DNA of 64,000 bases from Akanthomyces muscarius (Eukaryota > Ascomycota > Sordariomycetes > Hypocreales > Cordycipitaceae). The stretch spans positions 1,426,001-1,490,000 of the forward strand of contig NC_079242.1 of assembly GCF_028009165.1 (NCBI RefSeq), written 5' to 3'. How positions within the stretch are numbered: the first letter of the stretch is position 1; every line of letters begins with the position of its first letter. This document shows positions 45,301 through 54,815 of this stretch, one piece after another. The notes beneath the pieces were generated by a model that had not been told where the DNA came from, did no database searches, and saw only the letters and a list, made by a program, of their open reading frames with translations. Both the position numbers and the translations under genes were made by a program.

Positions 45301-45788
45301 TCCCAGCAAATGGTCGTGGACGAGTCGCAACTTGGCGGCAGAGCTAAAGTCTCCGGGCACATGATGGACAGGTATGCCTGGACGCTGCAGCAATGCTAGA
45401 TAGGCATCTACTGCAGAGTTTGGCCCAGCAACAAAGATTGATTTCTGGGACACAGAGGCTGCGATGACTTGTACATCGTGTCGACCCCGTTCTGCTATGG
45501 TTGTCCCCAAGCTTTCATAGAAATCATCGGGGACCGGTTCGGCGACGATAATTGCCGACTTTCGGGGGAGGCCTAGAGCCTTGTTAGCTGGGCTACCGAC
45601 GTAAAAATGACAGGGTTGTGTTTCATACACGACAAGGCATGCAAATCGGCCTTGGAAGAAGCATGCGAACTGAAAGCAGTCGTTGAATAGCGATGAACAG
45701 TAGCACCCGACTTTTGCAGCGCATCAATGTACCAGTCGCTGTCTGTACTAGCGCTGGCTATGACGCCAATAGTATCAGCACCCGCCAT
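42387..45788 (-). CDS. Fused 3-hydroxyacid dehydrogenase (LtnD-like) and four-carbon acid sugar kinase (OtnK/DUF1537-like)
   Basis: Predicted 1077-residue multidomain enzyme. Exons 45788-45629, 45572-45115, 45065-44424 and 44360-42387; introns of 56, 49 and 63 nt have GTATGA, GTATGT and GTAAGT donors. The N-terminal dehydrogenase-like copy (about 1-250) lacks the GxGxxG loop (ADTIGVIASASTDSD), so is probably not catalytic, but keeps AAKLRLVHDHLLGVHTVAAA. The second copy (about 290-520) is complete: VGMVGLGAMGQGMA, DAPVSGG and the catalytic-Lys motif SSVKLVNQLL. The kinase domain (about 590-1077) has LVILDDDPTGTQTC, LRGDSTLRGH, AKGGITSSD and VVFPGNVGSEDTLADI. In bacteria the separate enzymes oxidise L-threonate or D-erythronate and then phosphorylate the 2-oxo acid. 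Some fungal homologues carry a class-II aldolase after the kinase (from memory); none is present here, since the frame stops at 42387 right after the kinase. Start is ATG 45788 in context CAAAATGGCG; an acceptor just upstream suggests a leader intron. Confidence 0.85.
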
Positions 45789-46219
45789 TTTGGCCACTGT
45801 AAGTAATAAGACAAAATCTCACGACTTCGACAGCGCCTGCGACAGCCTCGGTAGGACAGGTTTTATGAAAACAGGTCCCTGCAAACTATAAACGACCGAG
45901 AGGCAACTAGAAACTAATGACAACTAACTAGTGAGTTGCCACGCTGTGTACTTTGCTCACGCGTCAGCGCCGCGGAGATCATCCCGATGGGTAACTAATG
46001 GCTGAACTGCGACAGGCTCCTCTAACGTTAGTCTCGACAGGGTTTCTCGTTTCCCCACTGCATGGCACCGTCGCACCCGCAAAACTCATGCGACGTCTCG
46101 CGCATCCCCGCCTGGGCAGCACGGGGCGGCCTTTATTCCACAGTCCACAAGCTTCTTGATCCCCAGCCTGGACTTGGACATCCCTTCAATTCTCCGACTC
46201 CACAGCCGTTGGAAAAGCG
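45789..46219. promoter_or_regulatory. Shared divergent promoter, dehydrogenase-kinase / Zn2Cys6 regulator
   Basis: 431 bp between two divergent start codons. A palindromic CCGCGG (45970-45975), the type of paired CGG/CCG half-site bound by Zn2Cys6 dimers, lies near its middle; other single CGG triplets are near 45850 and 46130. A TACTTACAG acceptor-like site at about 45799 points to a leader intron in the minus-strand gene. A shared promoter of this size makes joint control by the neighbouring regulator plausible, but this is inference. Confidence 0.45.
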
Positions 46220-48365
46220 ATGAAGCGGGCGAGGTCGCCGGACACAAGCCCGCCGGCTGGTGATGCAGATAGCGCTGCGCACCAGCCCAAGATTTCGCGA
46301 AAGATACGTGCCTGTAAGTTTGGTCGCGAATGCCCCCGTGAGGAATTTTATGGGTCGCGCCTTGGTGAGAGCGAACAGACACACTAACGGTGCGGAATTG
46401 CGCAGGCCAGGCGTGCCAGCATCGCAAGGTGAAGTGCGATCTCGAGAATGGCCAGGAGCGCTGCAGTCGCTGCACGCGACTGGACATCAAATGCGTCGTC
46501 AACAAGAGCCTCCAGACGCTGCTCGATGGCGAAAATGAGTGGAAGTCGAAGATGGAGGCCAAGGTTGAGGCTCTTCAAACCGCACTGGCCGATGTGCAAC
46601 GCCTTCTCAACGTCCCAAACGGCAACACTGCCAACCTGACAGCAGGCACAGCGGGCAGTCGTCATACCTCTGCGTCACAAGCCTATCCTCCGCCGCAACC
46701 TCAGCCAATGCATGGCCCATCACCGGTGGTGTCGCATGGCGCGCATTCCAGCCTGTCGCCGTCGCTGCAGCGAACGGCAACCGCCATGACCAGGGAAAAC
46801 TCAACCGAACCAGAGGCCCCCGATAGCGACCACCAGGCCATTGTCAACGCCCCGATGGCCAGTCTCTTTGAGGCGACTAAGCTGCGCAATATCCGGAGCG
46901 ACCCGTGGGCTCATCACAGCCAGCATCCACCACTCAAGTCGGCAGAGACTGATTTCATCGCGCAAGGCCGAGTCAGCCTGCGCGACGCCGAATACCTATT
47001 CGATACTTTTCGCAGTACTTTGAACGCCTACCTTTGGGGTGGCATCGCGTTAGTTCATGAGACGCTGGATGCAGCTCGCGCCTCGTCTTCTATTCTCACA
47101 TCCGCCATCCTGGCTGTCACTTCTCTGCATACGCAGGATGAGGGTCGCGCCTTTGACATATGCTATCCTGTATTTCTAGAGCTTGTCAGTCAAGCCGTCT
47201 TCGACCGCTATCACACCCTGGATGATGTTCGCGGCCTATGTATTGGTGCCTTTTGGCTTTCGGATCTGAGCTGGAAGCTGTCTGGTCTTGCCGTTCGAAT
47301 CGCCACAGAGCTCAACCTACACCAATTCTGCGCCAAGTCGTTGAGGGACGGCAGCCGCTATGGAGACGAGGCCCGTTTGTGGTACTTTCTCTATGTGTGC
47401 GACCATCATTTCAGCATCGCCTACGGAAGGCCGCCTGTCATCGCCGAAAACCCGACAATCACTTGCCACGAGCACTTTTTACAGCGCCCAGATGCAACGC
47501 AGGCCGACTTTAGACTTCACAGTCAAGTTGGCATTTTCATCATTCTAAGCCGAGTTTTTCATGCTTTTGGCCCGGATAGGTCGCGCATGATCGGCAATGA
47601 TGAGTTTGAGGCTCTAAGACGGTTTGACGCTGACATGGGATTTTGGCGCGACCGATGGAAGGACAAGCTACGTGAGTTGCAACTCGCAGACTATATCAAG
47701 ACCGCGCACTAACAATGATAACAGAGCCAAACAAATATGTATCGCAATATCCGGCCAAAGGAGTGTTTTTGCATTATCATTTCGCCCGGCTATTGCTATT
47801 CTCCATTTGCCTCCGCGGCCTACGGCCATCTGGTGTATATGCAATGTCGCCCGAGCGGCGACAATTCGTCAACAAAGCCATTGCCAGTGCTACTGCCGCC
47901 CTGGATCTGACTCTCAACGACCCTGATATGAGGGCATCTATTATCGGAGTGCCACTGTATTTGCTTACAACCATGGCTTACGCATGCCTGTTTCTTATGA
48001 AGTGTCAGGCGCAGTGGAAGTCTGCCAACCTGAACATTAGCTACGAAGAGGTTGTGCCACTCATCGAAGGGGCTATTGCTGTTCTCAATGCCACCAGGCC
48101 TTGCGTCCGACATGTGGCCCACTATCTTGGAAGCGGCCTCAATAGCATGCTCGAGAAGTTCAAGGAGCACCACAATCTCGACAGGCCCAACGCAGAAGAT
48201 AAAGACCATTCCGCTTCGGCGCAGCAAGTCTGGTCACAGGGCGAAATGTGGCCAGATTGGAATGTATGGATGTTTGGCAATGGCGATTTGTCGCAGCAGA
48301 CCCTAAATCAGGATAACTACGGCTTGAACTTTTTGGATGCCCTCAACTCGCAAATGCCGGGCTAA
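46220..48365 (+). CDS. Zn2Cys6 fungal transcription factor, candidate cluster regulator
   Basis: Nuclear regulator of 666 residues. Exons 46220-46313, 46406-47671 and 47725-48365. Intron 1 (92 nt, GTAAGT donor, GCGCAG acceptor, phase 1) splits the first zinc ligand codon and joins KISRKIRA to CQACQHRKVKC; intron 2 (53 nt, GTGAGT, CACTAAC, AACAG) joins WKDKL to QPNKYVSQYP. The zinc cluster C-x2-C-x6-C-x8-C-x2-C-x6-C sits at about 32-61, followed by a coiled-coil stretch (MEAKVEALQTALADVQRLL). The fungal_trans region spans about 190-500 (AVRIATELNLHQF, ARLWYFLYVCDHHFSIAYGR). The C-terminus is acidic/Asn-rich (NGDLSQQTLNQDNYGLNF), a possible activation region. It is divergent from the dehydrogenase-kinase and upstream of an ACS transporter, the usual arrangement for a pathway regulator. 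Confidence 0.92.
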
Positions 48366-49452
48366 GGGATGGCGCTACGAGCCGTCACAGAGGACAGGCC
48401 CCCTTGGTTCAGAGTATTATGCAGCTACGGGGCATGCCATGCAGTTTTCCATCGATTTGCTGAGAGAATACCCCACGGGGTAATCTTGGGCGGAGAGAAC
48501 ACCGCTTGATAGAGCTCCCATCTGATCTCCGGGGAGAACGGGTTGACGGGGTGCTAGGCTCTCCACCGAGTGGCGACACCATCGACTTGGCACACGCAAG
48601 AGACACCTCTAGCTCCACTGAGGTGCTCACAAGATGCCGGAACGAGGCACTGGCTGGACTGACCATCATCAAGTCCATGCACTGGTCTCGTTTGTTTCAA
48701 TATCACAATGTATATCCCAGCTACTATAAAAGTCATCGTTTGATGACTCGACTGATGTATATAAAGAAAAGCGATACTCCCTTTGAGGTTGTAAATCATT
48801 ATCTGACATAGAAGCTTATTGACTGTATCAAATGTTGAAGAGCTATTGTTATGCGGCGTATAATTAAGCAGTGAGCGTGGAGGAATATGAGCGGCTACAG
48901 ATGATGCCGCACTTCATCTAGGTGCTCTTCTCTTTCGTCTGTGAGTTTTTAGCTCAAATACACCAACCCCATGTCACACCCAAGCAACTCGGCTTCTACT
49001 TGCTCGTTTAAATATGCCGACGGTGGCTTCAACAGTCCGAAAATAATTCAATTACCATCAATTAAACACCAACGGAAAGAAAACCGTGCCAAAGTTGTGG
49101 CCAAGATTGCACCGATACTCTCAGGGTAGCTGTGATCTGTGGGCCGACGGTCACCGTGCGGCGTTTTTCCTCTTACCATCTCGCCTCCGACGTCCTCTAT
49201 ACTGGACCTTGGCCGAGACATGTGGCCAAATGACAGCGGGTAATGCATGCACAAACAATTGACATAGCTGCAATCCCCAGAAAGCAGCACAAAAAGATAG
49301 AGGGCGCAAAGATTGCCGCCTGGCCTGCCAAGCCCCGGCAGTCGAGGACTTCACCGCCCACCGCACTGGCCCAAACTTATATTTCAACAAATCGCCCGTC
49401 CTGATAAGAAAACACGCTTTTAGTCGTTGAAGATCTGTCTGCCCCCTTCCAA
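48366..49452. other. Intergenic upstream of the ACS transporter
   Basis: 1.09 kb. Frames such as 48409-48678 (minus) and 49151-49477 (minus) have no family resemblance. It must contain the regulator 3' UTR and the transporter promoter; no clear TATA or repeated operator was found by eye. Confidence 0.5.
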
Positions 49453-50973
49453 ATGTATTCTGCCAAAGAGCCTGCATTTAATATGGCCACGAAAACGGGC
49501 TCCCCCCCTCCGCCAGAGGAGAGCGAGATGGCGGCAGAGCTCAGCAACTTTGTGCCCGGCTCCCCAGAGGAGAAGAGACTCGTGCGCAAAATTGATCTCT
49601 ATTTGATGCCCATTCTATGGATCAAATACGTGTTCAACTACATAGACAGGACCAATATTGTACGTCATACGCCTGCGCAGGATCTGGAACCATTCTTGCT
49701 GCAGGCAGCTAACTCATCCGTGTATCAGGGAAATGCGAAAATCGCCGGCATGCAGCACGACTTGAACCTGACTGACGACGGATACGCCTGGGTTCTCTCC
49801 ATCTTCTTCTTCGGCTACCTCATCTGCGAGGTCCCCTCCAACATGATTCTCAGCCGCAGCAGGCCGTCCGTCTTCCTGCCCACCATTATGCTTGTCTGGG
49901 GCGCGCTGAGCGCCAGCATGGCCGCGGCCCAGAGCTACGGCGCGCTGCTCGCCTTTCGCTTCGTCCTCGGCTGTCTCGAGTCCGGCTTCTTCCCCGGCGT
50001 CCTGTACATGCTGAGCTGCTGGTACACGAGGGCGGAGCTCGGCAAGCGCTACGCCATCTTTTACACCGCGGCCGTCTTGTCGGGGGCCTTTGGCGGCATC
50101 CTCGCGGGTGCCATCACCTCCAATCTGCATGACGCCCACGGCATCGCGGGGTGGCGCTGGCTCTTCATCATCGAGGGCGTCGCGACTATCGCCGTGGCGT
50201 GCGTCTCGTACTTTATCCTTTTGGACTACCCGTCTACCTCAGCGAAGCTGACAGCGGAAGAAAGTAAGCTGTCAGCTCTCCGAATCATGCACGACGGCAT
50301 CGCAAATGGCGGCCTGGGAGAGCGTCGGTTGTCACACTGGCGGGCTTTTATGGCTGCAGTCTCTGACCCTCGCACGTACATGTTCATGGTACTCGTTATG
50401 CTCGACCTTGGCGCCGGCACCATATCCTACTTTATCCCGACTATAACGCTCACACTGGGCTACGATACTGTCAAAGCCCAGTACATGACGGTGCCTATCT
50501 ATGTTATTGCTGCAGTGTGCCTGAATATCATTGCTTGGTCCTCTGACCGGTATGCTGAGCGTCGCTGGCACATTGCCGGCGCGCTCGCTATTGGCTTCAT
50601 TGGTAGTGTCGTTTGTGTCGCTGTGAACGATGCAGTCGTTCGATACGTCATGATTTGCTTCGTCGCTATTGGAATCTGGTCTGCCTTGCCACTGATCCTG
50701 TCCTGGACCAGCGGTGTGATCGGCCTGCCACCGGAAAAGCGCGCGATTGTACTGGCTCTTGTCAATGCATTTGGCAACTTCTCCAGCGTCTATGGCAGCC
50801 GCATCTGGCCTAAGAGTGACTCGCCAGGCTATCACATTGGGTTCGGTGTGACTGCAGGCTTTCTCGGGGCAGGCATGGTTCTGGCTGTGCTGATACCCGT
50901 ACTTTGCCAGTTATGCCAAGCGTGGACTCGGACAGATTCGACGAATGATGAGGAGGAGGAGGCCAAAGCATAA
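49453..50973 (+). CDS. MFS transporter, anion:cation symporter (ACS/Dal5-Tna1-like) family
   Basis: Twelve-helix plasma-membrane symporter for organic anions; relatives carry allantoate, nicotinate, pantothenate, biotin precursors or sugar acids. Exons 49453-49659 and 49729-50973 give 483 residues. The 69 nt intron (GTACGT donor, GCTAAC branch, TATCAG acceptor) is a multiple of three and has no stop. Removing it restores the ACS signature YIDRTNIGNAKIAGM after the first helix. Other ACS landmarks are KIDLYLMPILW, YAWVLSIFFFGYLICEVPSN, FVLGCLESGFFPGVLYMLS, GWRWLFIIEG and SDRYAERRWH. The N-tail (about 45 residues) is Pro/Glu-rich and the C-tail ends in a run of acidic residues. Proximity to the C4 acid-sugar enzyme and regulator suggests uptake of the same acid; substrate is not encoded in a readable motif. 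Confidence 0.92.
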   Translation: MYSAKEPAFNMATKTGSPPPPEESEMAAELSNFVPGSPEEKRLVRKIDLYLMPILWIKYVFNYIDRTNIVRHTPAQDLEPFLLQAANSSVYQGNAKIAGMQHDLNLTDDGYAWVLSIFFFGYLICEVPSNMILSRSRPSVFLPTIMLVWGALSASMAAAQSYGALLAFRFVLGCLESGFFPGVLYMLSCWYTRAELGKRYAIFYTAAVLSGAFGGILAGAITSNLHDAHGIAGWRWLFIIEGVATIAVACVSYFILLDYPSTSAKLTAEESKLSALRIMHDGIANGGLGERRLSHWRAFMAAVSDPRTYMFMVLVMLDLGAGTISYFIPTITLTLGYDTVKAQYMTVPIYVIAAVCLNIIAWSSDRYAERRWHIAGALAIGFIGSVVCVAVNDAVVRYVMICFVAIGIWSALPLILSWTSGVIGLPPEKRAIVLALVNAFGNFSSVYGSRIWPKSDSPGYHIGFGVTAGFLGAGMVLAVLIPVLCQLCQAWTRTDSTNDEEEEAKA

Positions 50974-51791
50974 TCAGATTAATCCGTTGTGTAAAAACCG
51001 GCTCAATTGGTTTCCGTGTAGGGGCATTGCTGGAGTCATAATGACCAATCCAATCTCGGGCTTAGTTCGTCCGTACTTGATGAAAAATATTACCACTTCC
51101 GGACACCTGAGCTCGACGCAGTGCCAAGACAATTAGCCAGAAATCAAATTGATGCATGTGAGTGGAAGTAGTGAATTTGTAATCGGGTCATCTGAAACCC
51201 CGCCACTGAATGGATACGTGATACTCGTGTGCCTTGGCTGAGCTTGCTCCGGACTTGGCCCGAGAATGTACGTGTCCTAATTTTGGCAATTGCAACACAA
51301 GCCCCGGGGAAGGGGTTGAAATTGCCAGCTTTAGCGTGGTTGTGTTGCTGGTTCAGCTGAGGCTACGCTGGCTTGGTATTGCATAAGGCTCTACAATGAA
51401 CTCACCCAAAGTAGGAAATTACGGCACACGAGATGCGTAAGGTAAAATCTATATACCTACCATCTTGAAAAGATTACCAAACTAGATATTCTGCAGATAT
51501 CATCTGTAGCAGACCTTTCCAAAGGTCGGTAGCAGTCAAAGATGTTTAGCTCCCATGATGCTCAACCCCATGTATGTCCCTCGATAACGCTGCGCTGTGA
51601 AGAACATTGCTGACACCCCCCCCCCCCCCCCCCCCAAAAAAGAATATGGAAAATGAGAAAAACATAGAAAACAAGGAAGGATATAGAAAAATAAAACAAG
51701 AGTCTTCCCAAGAAGAAGAAAGTACTTCCCGGCCGCTTGGAAGAAGATGGGTGAGATGAAGAAGAGAAAAGTCGAGGAAGAAGCGGCTGAA
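50974..51791. other. Intergenic with homopolymer and purine-rich tract
   Basis: 818 bp between convergent genes. Nothing coding is supported; the frame at 51536-51883 (minus) is an off-frame overlap of the bactofilin-like gene's end. The tract at 51616-51790 is described separately. Confidence 0.5.
51616..51790. repeat. C20 homopolymer followed by a purine-rich tract
   Basis: Twenty consecutive C (51616-51635), six A, then about 130 bp dominated by A and G on the plus strand. On the minus strand this is pyrimidine-rich sequence ending in G20, immediately downstream of the bactofilin-like stop codon at 51792, so it would lie in that gene's 3' UTR or terminator. The run length may be inaccurate, as long homopolymers are often miscounted. 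Confidence 0.9.
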
Positions 51792-52688
51792 TCAGATGTC
51801 CCAATCTGGCTCATGGTCACGTCGCGTACGTAGACCTGTGACCATTTCGTAGCCCGCCACGTCATATGTCGAGTTGGGTCCAACCAAGATGATGGAGCCG
51901 TAGACTACAAGCTGGCGACAGTACCTGCTCTTGGTCTTAGTAAAACGTCAGCTTTTCGGCTTCAACGAAATCACCTACAGGTACCCCCGAAGGATGACGT
52001 TGCCGTAAATTTCCACGTCAGCCGCGTGAATACTGCCGCGCAGCTTTAATCTAGAGGATCCTTCGATTTTCCCACTACAACTCCAAGTAATTATTAGTAA
52101 CCTTGTTTCCGGCGGCAGTGAAGAGCATTGACCAGTTCCGACTGACCTCGCTGTCAAGCTGCCGTTGACTTTGATGTCCCCAAAGGCCTTTATCCGGCCT
52201 CTACACCGCTGCATTAGTACAGTTGCTGCGGTTTCATACACTTCACGTTTGCCAAGAAATGTTACGTACTCTGCCGTCATGTTGCCATTGATTTCGATGT
52301 CTCCGTATGCATCAATCGCATCGCTAACAATGAAGTCGCCGCCAAAGCTAATGTTTCGGGCCTTGATGCTTCCCGCCACGTCTAGCGGGCCCGTGAGCTC
52401 CAAGCTTTGCTCGCTGTGAATGCTCCTCGACCGCTGGTAGTCGAGGCCGTAGACGTCGCCGGTGAGAGAGCTGCCTGCGTGGTGGTAGTACTCGGGCATG
52501 CCCTCGCGGCGCTTGTGCTGCTGCTCCGGCCAGGCTGAGAAGGCCTGGTCGAGGGCAAGGGTCGGTATGCGGGAGAACTCCTGAAATTGGGGAACTTCAG
52601 GGCTTGGTAGCGATGTTGGCGAAGGATATGCTCTTTGCGGATATAACTGACCGCGCGGCGAGGCTGGTTTCCGCTTTGAAAAATCCAT
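51792..52688 (-). CDS. Bactofilin-like (polymer-forming, beta-helix) protein
   Basis: Predicted 254 residues from exons 52688-52147, 52074-51985 and 51924-51792. Intron 1 is 72 nt (GTCAGT, TACTAAT branch, TTGTAG; phase 2, multiple of three and stop-free); intron 2 is 60 nt (GTACCT, GAGCAG; phase 2), and without it the frame stops just after RGYL. The N-terminal 110 residues are disordered (Pro/Ser/Gln). The rest is a regular repeat of about 17-20 residues with alternating hydrophobics and glycines: GPLDVAGSIKARNISFGGDF, AYGDIEINGNMTAEYVTFLG, IKAFGDIKVNGSLTAR, LKLRGSIHAADVEIYGNVIL, LVVYGSIILVGPNSTYDV. This is the bactofilin (DUF583) right-handed beta-helix pattern, best known from bacterial cytoskeletal filaments. 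The role in fungi is unknown to me. The start is the first ATG of the frame (MDFSKRKPASPRG). Confidence 0.72.
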
Positions 52689-54815
52689 TATTATAGAAGA
52701 TTGCTGAGACTGTGTGTGCTGTTCTTGTAGCTTTGCACTTTGCGTCTGGCTCAAGGCCCAATGGGGTGTTGAGTGAAACCTCTCTGCCTATTCTTCTTTC
52801 TGCCAAGATAGTTCCTTGCTCGACGCTATACTGCTTTCGCAACAAGTTGCAGTGGAATGTCAGGGAAGAAAGAGCGTAAAGAGCAGACAGTCTGTAGGAC
52901 GGACTGGAAGAGTGCCTTGAGGAGTCACGCTGCCTGTCACAATGGCCGAAGACCCTGACTCTAAATCATCCAAATATGTGTAGTGAACGACACTGTACGC
53001 CGGTTTAGGCCACATGCGCCAGGCAGAAGACACCTAACACAAAGAAAAGACGAGTCTGACTGGACAAAAATGAGAAAAAGTTGCATGAATTGAAAAGATG
53101 AACAAGGATAGTGAGCAGGTGCCGATGCTGAGAAAGTAAGAAAACCCATGTCGTGGTGCATTCCCACTTTAATACCGAAAGGCGTACAGTCTGTTGCAAA
53201 ACTACAATTATTTTCCGCATCACTTCAGCCAAGGCTAACAGCTCCGGCAGGTGGTTCTTTGCACGGATTTGGCTTCTCTTTGGTTGACTGCCTGGAAATG
53301 ACATCAGGGTCCAGCGGGGGCCTGGAACCGAATCCAGACGCAGATCTCGTCTACCCTGTGCTGTTGACTCGTCCTCATGCAGCCACGACGGAGGAAAAAA
53401 TAAAAATAAATTTAAAGCCCGCCCCCTGTCAAGGCAGCAACCTCGATCGCGCACCGCCGTTATGCGAAATACGAAGGGGGGCGGACCCCAGAATCGTAGG
53501 TGCTGCGGCCAATCAGGTAATACAGAAAAGTCTTGCTGCCGACCCTTCAGCCTCGTGCTCGGCTGTCGCCCCCTCGTCTTGACCGCACACTGCCGTGATG
53601 TATTTCATGCCCCTGGCACGCAGCTGAAAATAAAATCAAAGGTAGTCTTCTACCAGCCTTATTGCACACTACACACAGATCATCCTGAACGATACCCTTC
53701 CCCTGCGGCTGATCCCTTCCCACGACGTGGTTGAGAAATTTCTTTTGAAGCGATCTTTACCACTGCACCGGAGACAAAGGACAAACCTGGAAAGACATAC
53801 ATAGATAGGCTCAACACTAGCACCGGCGCGACTTTCGGGTGGTTGCCCGAGGCGCCAGTCTCAACGCAAAAACGCTGCTTTGTAATCGGACGTCCCGCAT
53901 CGGCCGAGGGTGTCAGCCCTGCCCAGGATGGCCCAAGGCTCTACGTCAAGCGGTTGGCCAGTTCGTCTATCCTTGCATCGCTCGAAGGGGAGGACCCATC
54001 GTGAGGCTGAAATGGCCTCTGACTCCTCCCTTGCAGGACACTTTCGCACACGACCAATGAGAGTGCGTTTGCCTGATGTTACGGCCGGTCCCTCACCAGC
54101 TCTGCGCAAGGCTGAAAGACAAGCCACCGAGTGGATGGATTTTCGCTTTGGTGGCTCATTCAGGGGCATTGCAGCGCAGGCCGGAGACGGCTGAACGTAC
54201 ACCGACGTAGGGACGCATCCCATTTAGGGGCATTGCAGCGCAGCCGGAGACGGCTGAACGTAACCCGATGTAGGGACGCATCTCACTCAGAGTAGAGCAA
54301 TAGCTCACCAGGTCTGCGAAGTAAGAAAGATGCCGTGCGTTTAGGCTTAGAGTAAGGCAGTTGCATCTGCAAAGCGACTTGAACAATAAAGCAACCATCT
54401 CGCTCGATATACTTGAGAACAACAGATAATGATAGAGACTCAAAAGAGAAGCAACAAGCGTAAGAAACGCGGCTTCTACGTACATACAGACACATTCCCT
54501 TACTCCACCGCAAAAGATAAAAAAAACTTCTGGGTATAATCCTTCTTCGCATCGTTCCGTAGACTAGTCCATCACAAATAAATACCGGCCAAATCTTTTC
54601 CATCGTAACAATACCTAATTTTCTTTCCAAAAAAAGGTTGATATTAAAGTGCATCACCCGCCAAACCCTCGTCAACTAATTGAATACCTCAGCAAATCGA
54701 CTGTCCCATCTTCGCCCCTGGCATCAAGCATAACCACAAGCGGCTTGCTGCGTGTAACTTGCCCGACCTCCAGCAACCAGGGAGGTCGACATAAAAGTCT
54801 GCAGTTGCAGCCGGC
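52689..54815. other. Intergenic, 2.1 kb, with a tandem duplication
   Basis: Holds the bactofilin-like promoter at its left and the 3' flank of the membrane-protein gene at its right. Frames (53005-53454 minus, 53148-53582 plus, 53861-54223 minus) show no family features. A two-copy direct repeat lies at 54162-54287. Confidence 0.5.
54162..54287. repeat. Two-copy tandem repeat, about 62-64 bp unit
   Basis: Copy 1 (54162-54225) and copy 2 (54226-54287) both begin aggggcattgcagcgcag and share cggagacggctgaacgta and tagggacgcatc. They differ by about two small indels and a few substitutions, so the duplication is not brand new. Confidence 0.88.
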
